Below, one piece after another: positions 38,392-46,467 of a stretch of 64,000 bases of DNA; position 1 is the stretch's first letter, and each line of letters begins with the position of its first letter. The stretch is from contig JAHBXW010000002.1 of assembly GCA_019636235.1 (NCBI GenBank), positions 124,001-188,000 on the forward strand, read 5' to 3'. Position numbers and translations under genes: made by a program. The notes below the pieces were generated by a model that did not search any database, was not told the DNA's origin, and saw only the letters and a list, made by a program, of their open reading frames with translations. The stretch comes from Planctomyces sp. GTDB taxonomy: Bacteria > Planctomycetota > Planctomycetia > Planctomycetales > Planctomycetaceae.

Positions 38392-38790
38392 TCACTGCCG
38401 GGGGAACCGCCACACCCGCCCTTCGTGATGGAAGAACGTCGCGAACGAGCGGTCGAGCGCGACAAACACGGCGTCGTGCTGCATGGGAGTCAGCCGCGCC
38501 AGGGCCGACTGCAGCGACAGCGTTTCACACGTGCCGCCCTCCGAATACGCGCCGCGCGTCGCCAGTTCCCGGGGCGTCCGCGAGGTCTCGAACGGCCAGC
38601 GATCCAGCGCCGTGCAGCGCTCCGCATCGACGTCCCGTTCAAACTTGTGCATCTCCCCCGCCAGAGTGCCGGGCGCCTCGATCAGGATCCGCCTCCAGCG
38701 CGGGCGGCGGGGCTTCACGATGCACTGCTGGATGAACCAGGCCAAGGCGTCGCAAGCCGTGCTCGGGACGGCATCGACAGGTTCGGACAT
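38392..38790 (-). CDS. small protein of unknown function antisense between hpnC and hpnD
   Basis: The 132-residue frame starts at an ATG at 38790 and ends seven bases after hpnC, so it faces convergently to hpnC and lies divergently 60 bases from hpnD. The product is a normal-looking soluble protein (ALAWFIQQCIVKPRRPRWRR, GALAGEMHKFE-like centre, QHDAVFVALDRSFATFF) with no family I know. No strong ribosome binding site precedes the start, and a much longer frame continues upstream antisense to hpnD; that extension is a shadow. I call the short form as probable. Confidence 0.58.
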   Translation of the reverse strand: MSEPVDAVPSTACDALAWFIQQCIVKPRRPRWRRILIEAPGTLAGEMHKFERDVDAERCTALDRWPFETSRTPRELATRGAYSEGGTCETLSLQSALARLTPMQHDAVFVALDRSFATFFHHEGRVWRFPRQ

Positions 38791-38850
38791 GACGGGAAGA
38801 GTCGCACGGGACGCGGGGACGACGATAGGATCGCACCGTCCCGGAGTCCT

Positions 38851-39747
38851 GTGAACCACCAGCGCGAGCGAATTCCATTGCGGGGAGCCGACCGTTCTTC
38901 GATCGAGGCCTCGGTTCGCCATTGTTGCGAGGTCGCCCGTCGCGCCCGGACGCAGTTCTACCTGACATTCTTCTCGCTGCCGAAACCGCTGTTCCGAGAC
39001 ATGTGCGTGCTGTACGCGTTCATGCGCCGCACGGATGACCTGGGGGATGAACCGGACGTCCCGCTCGACCAGCGCCGGGAACGGCTGAACGCCTGGCGGG
39101 GCGAAACGGCCGGCGTGCTGGACGGCGACCCGACGGACGATCCGATCCTGCCGGCGGTCGCCGATCTGGTGCGGCGACACCGGCTGCCGTCGCAACTGCT
39201 GTTCGACGTCATCGCCGGAGTGGATTCGGACCTGACGCCGCGGCGGTTCGCGACGTTCGACGAGCTGGAGCGGTACTGCTATCTCGTCGCGGGCGCGGTC
39301 GGCCTGTGCTGCATCGGCATCTGGAAGTATCGCGATCCGCGGGCGGAGCAGGCGGCGGTCGCCTGCGGGACGGCCTTCCAGTTGACGAACATTCTGCGGG
39401 ATGTCGCCGAGGACCTGCGGCAGGGGCGGCGGTACCTTCCGGACGAGGATCTCCAGCGCTTCGGCGTCACCGAGGCGATGCTCGCGGAGGGGGGTGAGGC
39501 GCGACCGTACCAGGAACTGATGCGGTTCGAAGCGGACCGCGCGCGGACCTACTTCGACCGCGCGCAGCCGCTGCTGGAGTGGCTGTCGCCGGAAGGGCGA
39601 CGCGTCCAGCGGGCGATGTTCGGGATGTACGGCGGTCTGCTTGACGAGATCGAGCGGCGTCGGTTCGACGTCCAGACCGGGCGCGTCCGCGTCCCGCGAC
39701 TCAAGAAGTGGCGGATCGCCATCCGGTCGCTGCTGGGCCGCGGCTGA
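38851..39747 (+). CDS. hpnD: presqualene diphosphate synthase HpnD
   Basis: This 298-residue enzyme condenses two farnesyl diphosphates to presqualene diphosphate. It carries the two Asp-rich motifs (MRRTDDLGDE and NILRDVAEDLRQGRRYLP), plus CGTAFQLTN. The start at the GTG 38851 is preceded by GGAG and gives a normal length; the long in-frame upstream part is antisense to the small neighbouring gene and unlike the family. With hpnC it makes the hydroxysqualene intermediate. The hpnE oxidoreductase is not in this window. Confidence 0.9.
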   Translation: MNHQRERIPLRGADRSSIEASVRHCCEVARRARTQFYLTFFSLPKPLFRDMCVLYAFMRRTDDLGDEPDVPLDQRRERLNAWRGETAGVLDGDPTDDPILPAVADLVRRHRLPSQLLFDVIAGVDSDLTPRRFATFDELERYCYLVAGAVGLCCIGIWKYRDPRAEQAAVACGTAFQLTNILRDVAEDLRQGRRYLPDEDLQRFGVTEAMLAEGGEARPYQELMRFEADRARTYFDRAQPLLEWLSPEGRRVQRAMFGMYGGLLDEIERRRFDVQTGRVRVPRLKKWRIAIRSLLGRG

Positions 39748-39789
39748 CGCCATGCGGCTGGTTCGCGTGCGGCGGCGTACAATGTCCAC

Positions 39790-40644
39790 GTGACGATCAC
39801 CGAAACGACTGTCGGCAGCATACTTACCCGCACGGGCGGATACCTGCAGGGGGTCGCGTCCCATTCCCTGCAGCCCTATCGCGGCTGCAGCTTCGGCGCC
39901 GCACTGTGCGGCGCGGGCTGCTATGTCCAGCACAGCCGGCACATTCTTCAGGGACGCGCCTGGGGGAGCTTCCTGGAGGTTCGGACGAATGCAGCGGCGG
40001 CGTACGCCGCGCAGGCCGCCCGGGAACGCCGCTGGTGCGCGCGGCGAGGACAGCCGTTCGGGGTTTTCTGCTCCAGCGCCACCGATCCCTTCGTGCCGCA
40101 GGAAGCCCGGTATGGGATCACAGCGTCGCTGTTGGCCGCGATGCGGGACCAGCCCCCGGATCGGCTGATCGTGCAGACGCACAGCCCGCTCGTCACAGCT
40201 TCGGCGAATGCGCTCGTCGAACTGGCGCGACTCTGCGAGGTTCGCGTCCATGTGTCGATCGAATCGGACCTCGACCGGTTGCCGGGGCTGCCGCCGCCAG
40301 CGAGTTCGGTCGAGCGGCGCATCGAGGCCTGCGGTCGGCTGCGGGACCGTGGGCTATTCACGGTGGCCACGGTCGCTCCGCTGCTGCCGATCGCCGATCC
40401 GGAACGGTTCTTCGGGCGGCTGGCGCCGAGCGCGGATGCGGTGGTGCTGGATCACTTCATCGGCGGGGATGGTTCGCACACGGGCGGTCGAACGTTGCGG
40501 ACGCCGTTGCCCGCGGCGATGGCGGCGATCGACCCGGAGAGCGTGACGATCGGCTACCGGGACCGGATGGCGGCGGCGGCGCGACGGATCATGCCGGGGA
40601 GGGTGGGAATTGGCGCCGCCGGTTTCGCCGGCCGGTACGAATGA
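39790..40644 (+). CDS. radical SAM-like protein (SPL-related) with CX6CX3C motif
   Basis: The 284-residue protein opens with SLQPYRGC, then Cys33, Cys40 and Cys44 (CSFGAALCGAGCY), then FGVFCSSATDPFVPQE and IQTHSPLV-type strands, and ends with a TIM-barrel-like alternation. This matches spore-photoproduct-lyase-related radical SAM proteins (which start with PYRGCxHxCxYCY), except that the Cys spacing is C-x6-C-x3-C instead of C-x3-C-x2-C. The start is a GTG at 39790. If the three Cys still hold a 4Fe-4S cluster it is an unusual radical SAM; otherwise a relic. The substrate is unknown. Confidence 0.75.
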   Translation: MTITETTVGSILTRTGGYLQGVASHSLQPYRGCSFGAALCGAGCYVQHSRHILQGRAWGSFLEVRTNAAAAYAAQAARERRWCARRGQPFGVFCSSATDPFVPQEARYGITASLLAAMRDQPPDRLIVQTHSPLVTASANALVELARLCEVRVHVSIESDLDRLPGLPPPASSVERRIEACGRLRDRGLFTVATVAPLLPIADPERFFGRLAPSADAVVLDHFIGGDGSHTGGRTLRTPLPAAMAAIDPESVTIGYRDRMAAAARRIMPGRVGIGAAGFAGRYE

Positions 40645-40647
40645 AAA

Positions 40648-40677
40648 CACGCCCGGGCGAACGGGCCGCCGGGCGTG
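40648..40677 (-). terminator. rho-independent terminator of the sigma-factor fusion gene
   Basis: On the minus strand a nine-base-pair stem (40669-40677 with 40648-40656) with a twelve-base loop is followed by TTTTCATT. It lies 57 bases past the stop of the sigma-factor fusion gene. On the plus strand it sits directly after the radical-SAM-like stop. Confidence 0.7.
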
Positions 40678-40734
40678 GAGCGGGAGGTTGTCATGGGCGC
40701 CGGGGACCTGCCGCGACGCCTCAACGCGGCCTCG

Positions 40735-43341
40735 CTAGTTGGGAACGTCTCCAGTTTCCGTGATCAGCACCCGCCGGATGCTGCCTTCCTGTCCTCCATA
40801 GAGGATGCCATTGAAGGCGTCCCGGATCGATTCCTTGAGCGTGTTCTGGACCTCAGGCGTTGTCAGCGTGTCGACGGGTTCCCCGGAGAGTCGGTTGACC
40901 AGCCAATCCTGGAGCTCGGGCCGATGGTCTCTCACCTGGTTCTCCACTTCCTCCCTGGAATTCTGGTCAACTTCCAGCGCGATGCTCAAATAGGTGCGCT
41001 GGCCGCTGTCTCCTCCGCCTACGACCAGGGCGCCGAAATTCACGAGTCCGTGCGGCGCGTCCGTCGTCAACATTGTCGCTCGGCGGCCCCCGGAGGCGCC
41101 CACGCCTCCGCCGGCCATGCCACGGCCCATCGTCATCGACGAGCGGCCGCCCCCGCTGGCCCGGCCGCCGCCAGCGCGCCTCATCATGGCGCCCGCTGAT
41201 TCCGCGGGCGGAAAACCCCCGCTGCGCCCGGCCCCTGCCGTGGGGGGCGCTGACGGCGGAGCCCCCATACCCGTGCTGGCCTGGCCGCCGCCGCTGCCCC
41301 TCATCATGGAACCCTGGGGGCCCATGGACGAAGAATATCCCAACTTGCCGCTCATGTCGGGGGCCGAGCCTCCCGCGCCCGGACCTGACTGCGACATCGT
41401 CCTCGATGTCCGCATCGAACTCGCATGCAGGGCGAGCTGGTCCAGGAGGCCCACGATCTCCCGGTGGGCGGGCTGCGACTGCGTGACGATCAACGCCCCG
41501 TCGATCGCTTCGATCCAGCCGCGTTCATCGCCGCCGATCGGGACGCCCATGCCGCCGCCGCCGCCCAACATGCCGCTCATCATCCCGGCGGCGGAGACCA
41601 TGGACGCGCTGCCGCGGGACTGCGGAATCCACGTGCCAAGCGCCACCGAGTTGCGGATGACCCGCGCGAGGATGTCGGGCGTCAGCGTGCCAAAGTCCCG
41701 CACGTCGTAGACCCGGGTTTCCACCTGCTCCGAGGCGTAGTCCTGCGTAGTGATCTGCAGCACTTCGTCCTGGATGAGGTAGTCCAGCGACGCGCCTTCC
41801 ACGGAATCCAGCATCTGCCGCAGGGCGGAGGCCAGCGAAACTCCACCGACTTCAATGCTGATCGGAGTCGCATCGGCGACGCCCTGTTCGGCCAGTCGCT
41901 TCCGATCCAGCCGGATGGGTATGCCGCGTTCCCCGGAGATATACGTCATGGCGTCCGAGAGTCCGGTATCAACAAAGTTCAGAGCGATTGGTTCCTTGAG
42001 CGAAGCCAGGATGCGCTGTTCGTTGGGCTTGCGGAGCGCGTAGTCGACGATGGAATCGGCCGGTCCGGCGCCGGGACTTGTCATCGGTCCGCCCATGCCG
42101 CCGGACATGCCGCCGGACATGCCGCCGCCCATCATCATGGCCCCGAACGACTGGTCTCCCTGCGGAGGCTCACCCGCTCCCGCGACACCCGCACCGCCGC
42201 CGCTTCCCGAAAGGCCGCTGCTGCCAATGACGCCGGTGTCGGGGTTGAGCGTCCCGTCTCCGCCCCCGGCCCAGTTGGTGTCTCCGCCGAGGCCCGCTCC
42301 CCCGCCCGCTCCGGGCGCGGCCCCGCCGAGAACGCCGATGCCGCCCCCTCCGTCCTCGATCAATGCCGTCCCGCCCTGCGGCGGCGCGGCCGATCCGCCC
42401 GCCAGCGTTCCGCCCCCGAACTCGGCGCCGTCGTCCGCGTCGTCGTCGACGACCGACGTGATTCCCGGCTGACCTTCAGCGGACGCCCGGGGCAGATGCG
42501 CCTCCGCCGAAATCACACCGACGGCCGCGACGCCGCCGACCACGGAACTCCATAACAGCGTTGTTTTCATGATGGTCGCCCTGGACATGAGGATCAGTTC
42601 CCTGGCTGCGAGGTGAGTCGCTTCCGGCGAGATGAGGGGCGGCAGCGTAGCGCCGGTCGCCGCCGCGATGCAGGCTTTCGCCGTCGCGGAAACAAGGGGG
42701 GCCGCGACAGCCGCTTCCGCGGGGGCCGCCAGAATGTTCGCGGCCGTCACAACCGCCGAAATTCCAATCCCCCGTCGCACCAGCCGCAGTTGCAGCTCCC
42801 GCCGACCCCGACGCAATCGACCTTCCACGCACGACACGCTCAGCCCGAGCTCTTCGGCGATCTCGGCTGCCGACTTGTCCTGGAGATAGTGCAGCAGCAA
42901 CGGTCCGCGGATCGGCTCGGGCATCCGGGCCAGCTCCTCGTCCAGCGCCGTCTGCTCTTCCAGTTTCGCCAGTTCGTCGAACGCCGCCGCCGATTCATCG
43001 GGAGGCATGGCACACTCCCGCCGACGCTGTCTCCGCGCCAGCGATTTCCGGGCGACCCGGAATGCCGTCCCGTGCAGCCACGCCGCGAGCGATTCGCGAT
43101 TGCGGATCGACTTCGCCTGCTGCGCCAGGATCAGGAACGTCGCCTGGAACACGTCCTCGGCCGCATGCCGGTCGCGCAGCACGCGCCACGCCACCGCCAT
43201 GACCAGGCCGCCATGCCGGGCGACCAGTTCGCCAAATGCCGACTCCTCGCGGTCGCCCAGGAATCGGTCCACGAGGTCCCGATCCCGAAGTTCCCGCGGC
43301 GAAGGGCAGTGCGACACCGATTCGACCGGCATTCGAGGCAT
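40735..43341 (-). CDS. ECF sigma factor fused to membrane segment, STN-like and FliL-like domains
   Basis: The single 868-residue frame has these parts in order. Residues 20-105 are sigma-70 region 2 (LVDRFLGDREESAFGELV, AEDVFQATFLILAQQAKSI). Residues 125-190 are region 4 with its helix-turn-helix (KSAAEIAEELGLSVSCVEGR). Residues 190-280 hold Ala-rich and hydrophobic stretches, with the likely transmembrane helix at 262-278. Residues 285-425 are Gly/Met-rich linker. Residues 448-640 are an STN/secretin-short-domain-like region (IALNFVDTGLSDAMTYIS, ISIEVGGVSLASALRQML) followed by a beta-alpha module. Residues 765-868 read like FliL (YLSIALEVDQNSREEVENQV, RRVLITE). ECF factors with long extensions are known in planctomycetes; this particular set I have not met. 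Confidence 0.8.
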   Translation of the reverse strand: MPRMPVESVSHCPSPRELRDRDLVDRFLGDREESAFGELVARHGGLVMAVAWRVLRDRHAAEDVFQATFLILAQQAKSIRNRESLAAWLHGTAFRVARKSLARRQRRRECAMPPDESAAAFDELAKLEEQTALDEELARMPEPIRGPLLLHYLQDKSAAEIAEELGLSVSCVEGRLRRGRRELQLRLVRRGIGISAVVTAANILAAPAEAAVAAPLVSATAKACIAAATGATLPPLISPEATHLAARELILMSRATIMKTTLLWSSVVGGVAAVGVISAEAHLPRASAEGQPGITSVVDDDADDGAEFGGGTLAGGSAAPPQGGTALIEDGGGGIGVLGGAAPGAGGGAGLGGDTNWAGGGDGTLNPDTGVIGSSGLSGSGGGAGVAGAGEPPQGDQSFGAMMMGGGMSGGMSGGMGGPMTSPGAGPADSIVDYALRKPNEQRILASLKEPIALNFVDTGLSDAMTYISGERGIPIRLDRKRLAEQGVADATPISIEVGGVSLASALRQMLDSVEGASLDYLIQDEVLQITTQDYASEQVETRVYDVRDFGTLTPDILARVIRNSVALGTWIPQSRGSASMVSAAGMMSGMLGGGGGMGVPIGGDERGWIEAIDGALIVTQSQPAHREIVGLLDQLALHASSMRTSRTMSQSGPGAGGSAPDMSGKLGYSSSMGPQGSMMRGSGGGQASTGMGAPPSAPPTAGAGRSGGFPPAESAGAMMRRAGGGRASGGGRSSMTMGRGMAGGGVGASGGRRATMLTTDAPHGLVNFGALVVGGGDSGQRTYLSIALEVDQNSREEVENQVRDHRPELQDWLVNRLSGEPVDTLTTPEVQNTLKESIRDAFNGILYGGQEGSIRRVLITETGDVPN

Positions 43342-43404
43342 TCCTGCATCTTAGTGCCGGCGCGGGTCCGTTTCCGGGCGCGGATTCGGCCAGAAAATCG
43401 GAAT

Positions 43405-44499
43405 TCAACGCGTCGCTCCGATCAGCCGCACCGCGGTTTCGATCGCCGCCCGCATCCCCCCGGCATCCGCCTGTCCCTGACCCGCGATGTCGAACGCAGT
43501 TCCGTGGCTGGGGCTCGTCCGCACGATCGGCAGTCCCAGCGTGACATTCACGGCCCGGTTGAACGCCACCAGCTTGAGCGCTATGTGCCCCTGGTCGTGG
43601 TACATCGCCGCGACGCCATCGAACTCGCCGCCGACCGCCTGCCGCAGCAGCGCGTCCGCCGGGATGGGCCCCCGGGCGTCCAGGGAATCCGCCCGCGCCC
43701 GCTCTACGGCCGGCGCGATCAGCCGGGCCTCTTCGTCGCCGAACCGCCCCGATTCCCCCGCGTGGGGATTCAACGCGCATACGCCGATGCGCGGACTCGC
43801 GCAGCCCGCGCGCCTCAGAAATCGGTCGATCAGCCCGATCGTTTCGAACACGCGCTCCATGCTCAGCAGGCCGGGCACGCTGCGAAGGCTGGTGTGCAGC
43901 GTGACGTGGGCGACTCCCAGCCCGGCAGGCCCGCCGATGCCATGACCGGGCGGGACGTACAGCATCATCGCGAAGTCCCGCACGCCGCATTCATCCGCCA
44001 GAATCTCCGTGTGACCGGGATAGTCGAGTCCCGCGGCCTCCAGCGCCTTCTTGTTCAGCGGAGCCGTGACGATGCCGCCGATCTGGCCGTCGAGGGCCGC
44101 CCGCGCCGCGGCGACCAGCCAGCCATAGGCCGCCTGTCCCGCGCGGCCGTCGATCCGGCCCGGGGGCACGTCAGCAAGATCCCGGGGCAGTTCGATTCGG
44201 CCACGGACGCCGACTGTCGACCTGGGAGACCAGCAGGCGATTCGGTCGGGGTCCGCGGAGGGGACAGGCCCGTCGACCACGTCAATCGCCTGCGGCAGGC
44301 GCAGTTGCTGGGCGGCGCGGCGGACGACCTCCGGATCGCCGACAAGGACCGGCCGGCAGATGCGCAGCGTCTGGGGCGCGGCTGCGGCGGCGACGCTGAC
44401 TTCCGGGCCGATGCCGGCGACATCTCCCAGCGTGAGGGCGAGAATCGGACGCGTGTCCGCGAGGAGAGGGTCGACCGCTGTCAGGGATCCGGCGTTCAC
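43405..44499 (-). CDS. pdxA: 4-hydroxythreonine-4-phosphate dehydrogenase
   Basis: This 364-residue NAD-dependent enzyme works in pyridoxal-phosphate biosynthesis. It has LTLGDVAGIGPEV at the start, TAPLNKKAL, the metal-binding CALNPHAGE and YHDQGHIALK motifs, and a C-terminal TSPSHGTAFDIAG. The start is a GTG at 44499 that shares GTGA with the rfbC stop, so the gene is translationally coupled. The length is then normal. The pdxJ partner is not in the window. Confidence 0.93.
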   Translation of the reverse strand: MNAGSLTAVDPLLADTRPILALTLGDVAGIGPEVSVAAAAAPQTLRICRPVLVGDPEVVRRAAQQLRLPQAIDVVDGPVPSADPDRIACWSPRSTVGVRGRIELPRDLADVPPGRIDGRAGQAAYGWLVAAARAALDGQIGGIVTAPLNKKALEAAGLDYPGHTEILADECGVRDFAMMLYVPPGHGIGGPAGLGVAHVTLHTSLRSVPGLLSMERVFETIGLIDRFLRRAGCASPRIGVCALNPHAGESGRFGDEEARLIAPAVERARADSLDARGPIPADALLRQAVGGEFDGVAAMYHDQGHIALKLVAFNRAVNVTLGLPIVRTSPSHGTAFDIAGQGQADAGGMRAAIETAVRLIGATR

Positions 44500-45038
44500 G
44501 GGTAGACGTCCGCATCGGCCAGCCACGCGCCCTCGCGGTCTTTCGCGGACAGGATCGGCTCGCCGTCGAGGGGCCACTCGACTCCCACGTCCGGATCGTT
44601 CCAGCGGAGCGTCCGCTCATCGCCGGGGGCGTACACGGCCGAACACTTGTACAACACGTCGGCGACCTCCGACCGCACGAAGAACCCGTGCGCGAAGCCG
44701 GCGGGAATCAGCAGCGCCCTGCGGTTTTCGTCCGAGAGTTCGTAACCGGCCCACTGCCCGAACGTCGGCGACGAGCGGCGGAGATCGACGGCGACATCGA
44801 AAATCCGCCCCTGCAGCACGCGGACGAGCTTCGCCTGCGGGCGCGTGAACTGGTAATGCAGGCCGCGCAGCACGCCCTGGATCGAACGCGACAGATTGTC
44901 CTGCGGGAACTCGCTGCACAGGCCGGCTTCGGCGAACCGTCCAGCGTGGAACAGTTCCTGGAACCAGCCGCGATCGTCGTCGAAGACCGTTGGTTCGATG
45001 ATGGACAGACCGGGCAGCCGCCCGGGGACAACGTGCAT
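44496..45038 (-). CDS. rfbC: dTDP-4-dehydrorhamnose 3,5-epimerase
   Basis: The 180-residue cupin-fold epimerase inverts C3 and C5 of dTDP-4-keto-6-deoxy-glucose on the way to dTDP-rhamnose. It has VFDDDRGWFQE, the catalytic His61 in RGLHYQ, Tyr130 in VLYKCSAVY, and PAGFAHGF. The ATG at 45038 has AGGGGAG upstream; a much longer frame before it is not credible. rfbA, rfbB and rfbD are not here, so this gene is separated from the rest of the pathway. It ends in a GTGA overlap with pdxA. Confidence 0.93.
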   Translation of the reverse strand: MHVVPGRLPGLSIIEPTVFDDDRGWFQELFHAGRFAEAGLCSEFPQDNLSRSIQGVLRGLHYQFTRPQAKLVRVLQGRIFDVAVDLRRSSPTFGQWAGYELSDENRRALLIPAGFAHGFFVRSEVADVLYKCSAVYAPGDERTLRWNDPDVGVEWPLDGEPILSAKDREGAWLADADVYP

Positions 45039-45375
45039 GCAGGCGCTCCCCTGTGATCGGACGGAAGGATCGTAAGTCGGGCACGGCTGGACGGAAAGGC
45101 GGCGCTGGAAGCGGGGATTCGTCATGGATTTTCCGTAGGGTGGCGTCGAGCCGCATGAGCCCGAAGGGCGAACCGGCGATGACCCACCGGAAAAAAGGGA
45201 CCAGGGGCCAGCGTGGCCGTGGTGTATGCAGCGCTCCACATGCGGTGAATTGGTCATCGGTCATCGCGGACTGGTCAATTGTCATTGATTGACCCGGGGC
45301 CCAGCCGACGGCCACACCCACGTCGGTCGGCACGGTCGGACACGTCGACCGCGGCACTCAGCGCAGAGCTGTGCA
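45039..45375. other. intergenic region before rfbC with short inverted repeat
   Basis: Sequence between the minus-strand TPR gene (upstream) and rfbC. It includes repeated GGTCAT/GGTCAAT words at 45252-45294, and a seven-base inverted repeat GGTCAAT (45273-45279) with ATTGACC (45288-45294) around an eight-base spacer. This could be a weak hairpin or an operator; its function is unknown. There is no credible gene. Confidence 0.4.
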
Positions 45376-46467
45376 TCACGGTGCGGGGGCGGCGAGTTCC
45401 CGCCGCCGGGACTCCGCCTCGCGCGCCACGGGCGACCATGGATACCGCTCCGCCGTCTCGGCGAACAGCCGGTCGGCGTCGTCCCGATGCCCCGCCCGCA
45501 ACAGCGCTTCCGCCGCGTCGAACGACGCCCGCGCCGCCGTCGGTTCGTGTTCGGAGTACACCAGCGGGACCCACAGCAGCTCCGCTGCGGCGATGTCGAA
45601 CTCGCTGCGCGCCAGCCGCGCGCGGCCGATCAGATATTGCGGTCCGGCGCGCGTGCCCGGCGGCATGGAGGCCACGTGCGACCGCCAGTTGGCCAGTTCG
45701 TTGTCGCTGATCGCCGTCCCGCTGCGGCGTCTCCAGAGCTGGGCCCGCGCCAGTTGTGAGATGTTCGCGGAGACATCGCGGGCGAGGTCCTGCAGCGCGC
45801 GCTCGGCGGCGTCTCCGAGATTGGCGTCTCCAAGGAGGACGCTCGCGCCGAGGAGACGCGCTGCGGGAACCGTCGACGACATCCGGGAAGACGCGGCCGC
45901 GCGGTCGTCGACGGACAGCGGAGTCGGCGCCCAAAGCAGAGGCGCGACCGGCCAGTGCAGCGTCTCCGGGTCGCTGGCGACGATTTCCAGAAACGCTTCG
46001 CCGGCGTCGGTGAAGCGGCCCTCCCGAAGCAACGTGCGCACGATGCGAGCCCGAAGTTCCCGCTGAACCCAGGCGCGGCTTTCGGTCCGGAGGGCGGCCC
46101 GCCATTCATCAATCGCCGCGGCGTAGTCGCCGGCTTCAAAGGCCTGCTGAGCGCGACGATCCGCTTCCGGGTAGGTCGTCTCGACGCGGACCACGATCGA
46201 CGCGGGCTCTTCGCGGAGTCCGGTCTGCGTCCGGTATCGGATCGTGCGGCCGGTGTAGTCGAGAATCTCCCCGGCCGTCATCAGGGTCTCGGTCGAGTCC
46301 GGCCGCTTGAGGTACAGCTTGTCCTGCGCGGAGAGCGGTCGGCCGAACGCCGCCGTCAGGAGCAGCGCCGCCGGGATCGCTCTGACCAGCCGCGCCGGTA
46401 GAATCGCCGGAAGCCCGCCGCGCCGTGCCGCGGACGAACTCGAGCCCGATTGACCTCCTGCCGCCAT
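45376..46467 (-). CDS. secreted TPR-like protein of unknown function
   Basis: The 363-residue protein has a hydrophobic export signal at about 25-45 (AIPAALLLTAAFGRPLSAQ). A short beta-rich part (LYLKRPDSTETLMTAGEILDYTG) is followed by helical repeats resembling TPRs (RRAQQAFEAGDYAAAIDEWR, AAEALLRAGHRDDADRLFAE). The ATG at 46467 has GGAGG at good spacing, which is strong support; it overlaps the start codon of the divergent gene by two bases. No family name is known to me. The export signal and TPR pattern suggest an envelope scaffold. Confidence 0.72.
   Translation of the reverse strand: MAAGGQSGSSSSAARRGGLPAILPARLVRAIPAALLLTAAFGRPLSAQDKLYLKRPDSTETLMTAGEILDYTGRTIRYRTQTGLREEPASIVVRVETTYPEADRRAQQAFEAGDYAAAIDEWRAALRTESRAWVQRELRARIVRTLLREGRFTDAGEAFLEIVASDPETLHWPVAPLLWAPTPLSVDDRAAASSRMSSTVPAARLLGASVLLGDANLGDAAERALQDLARDVSANISQLARAQLWRRRSGTAISDNELANWRSHVASMPPGTRAGPQYLIGRARLARSEFDIAAAELLWVPLVYSEHEPTAARASFDAAEALLRAGHRDDADRLFAETAERYPWSPVAREAESRRRELAAPAP

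Noticed and set aside
38791-40251. Long upstream part of the antisense frame across hpnD and the radical-SAM-like gene
   Set aside because: Only the 132 residues at its end look like protein; the remainder is the reverse of two supported genes.
40735-42570. Splitting the sigma fusion at the internal ATG near residue 258 into two genes
   Set aside because: No ribosome binding site precedes it, and the Ala-rich plus hydrophobic region resembles that of other planctomycete ECF extensions, so one gene is preferred; the alternative is kept as a refutation test.
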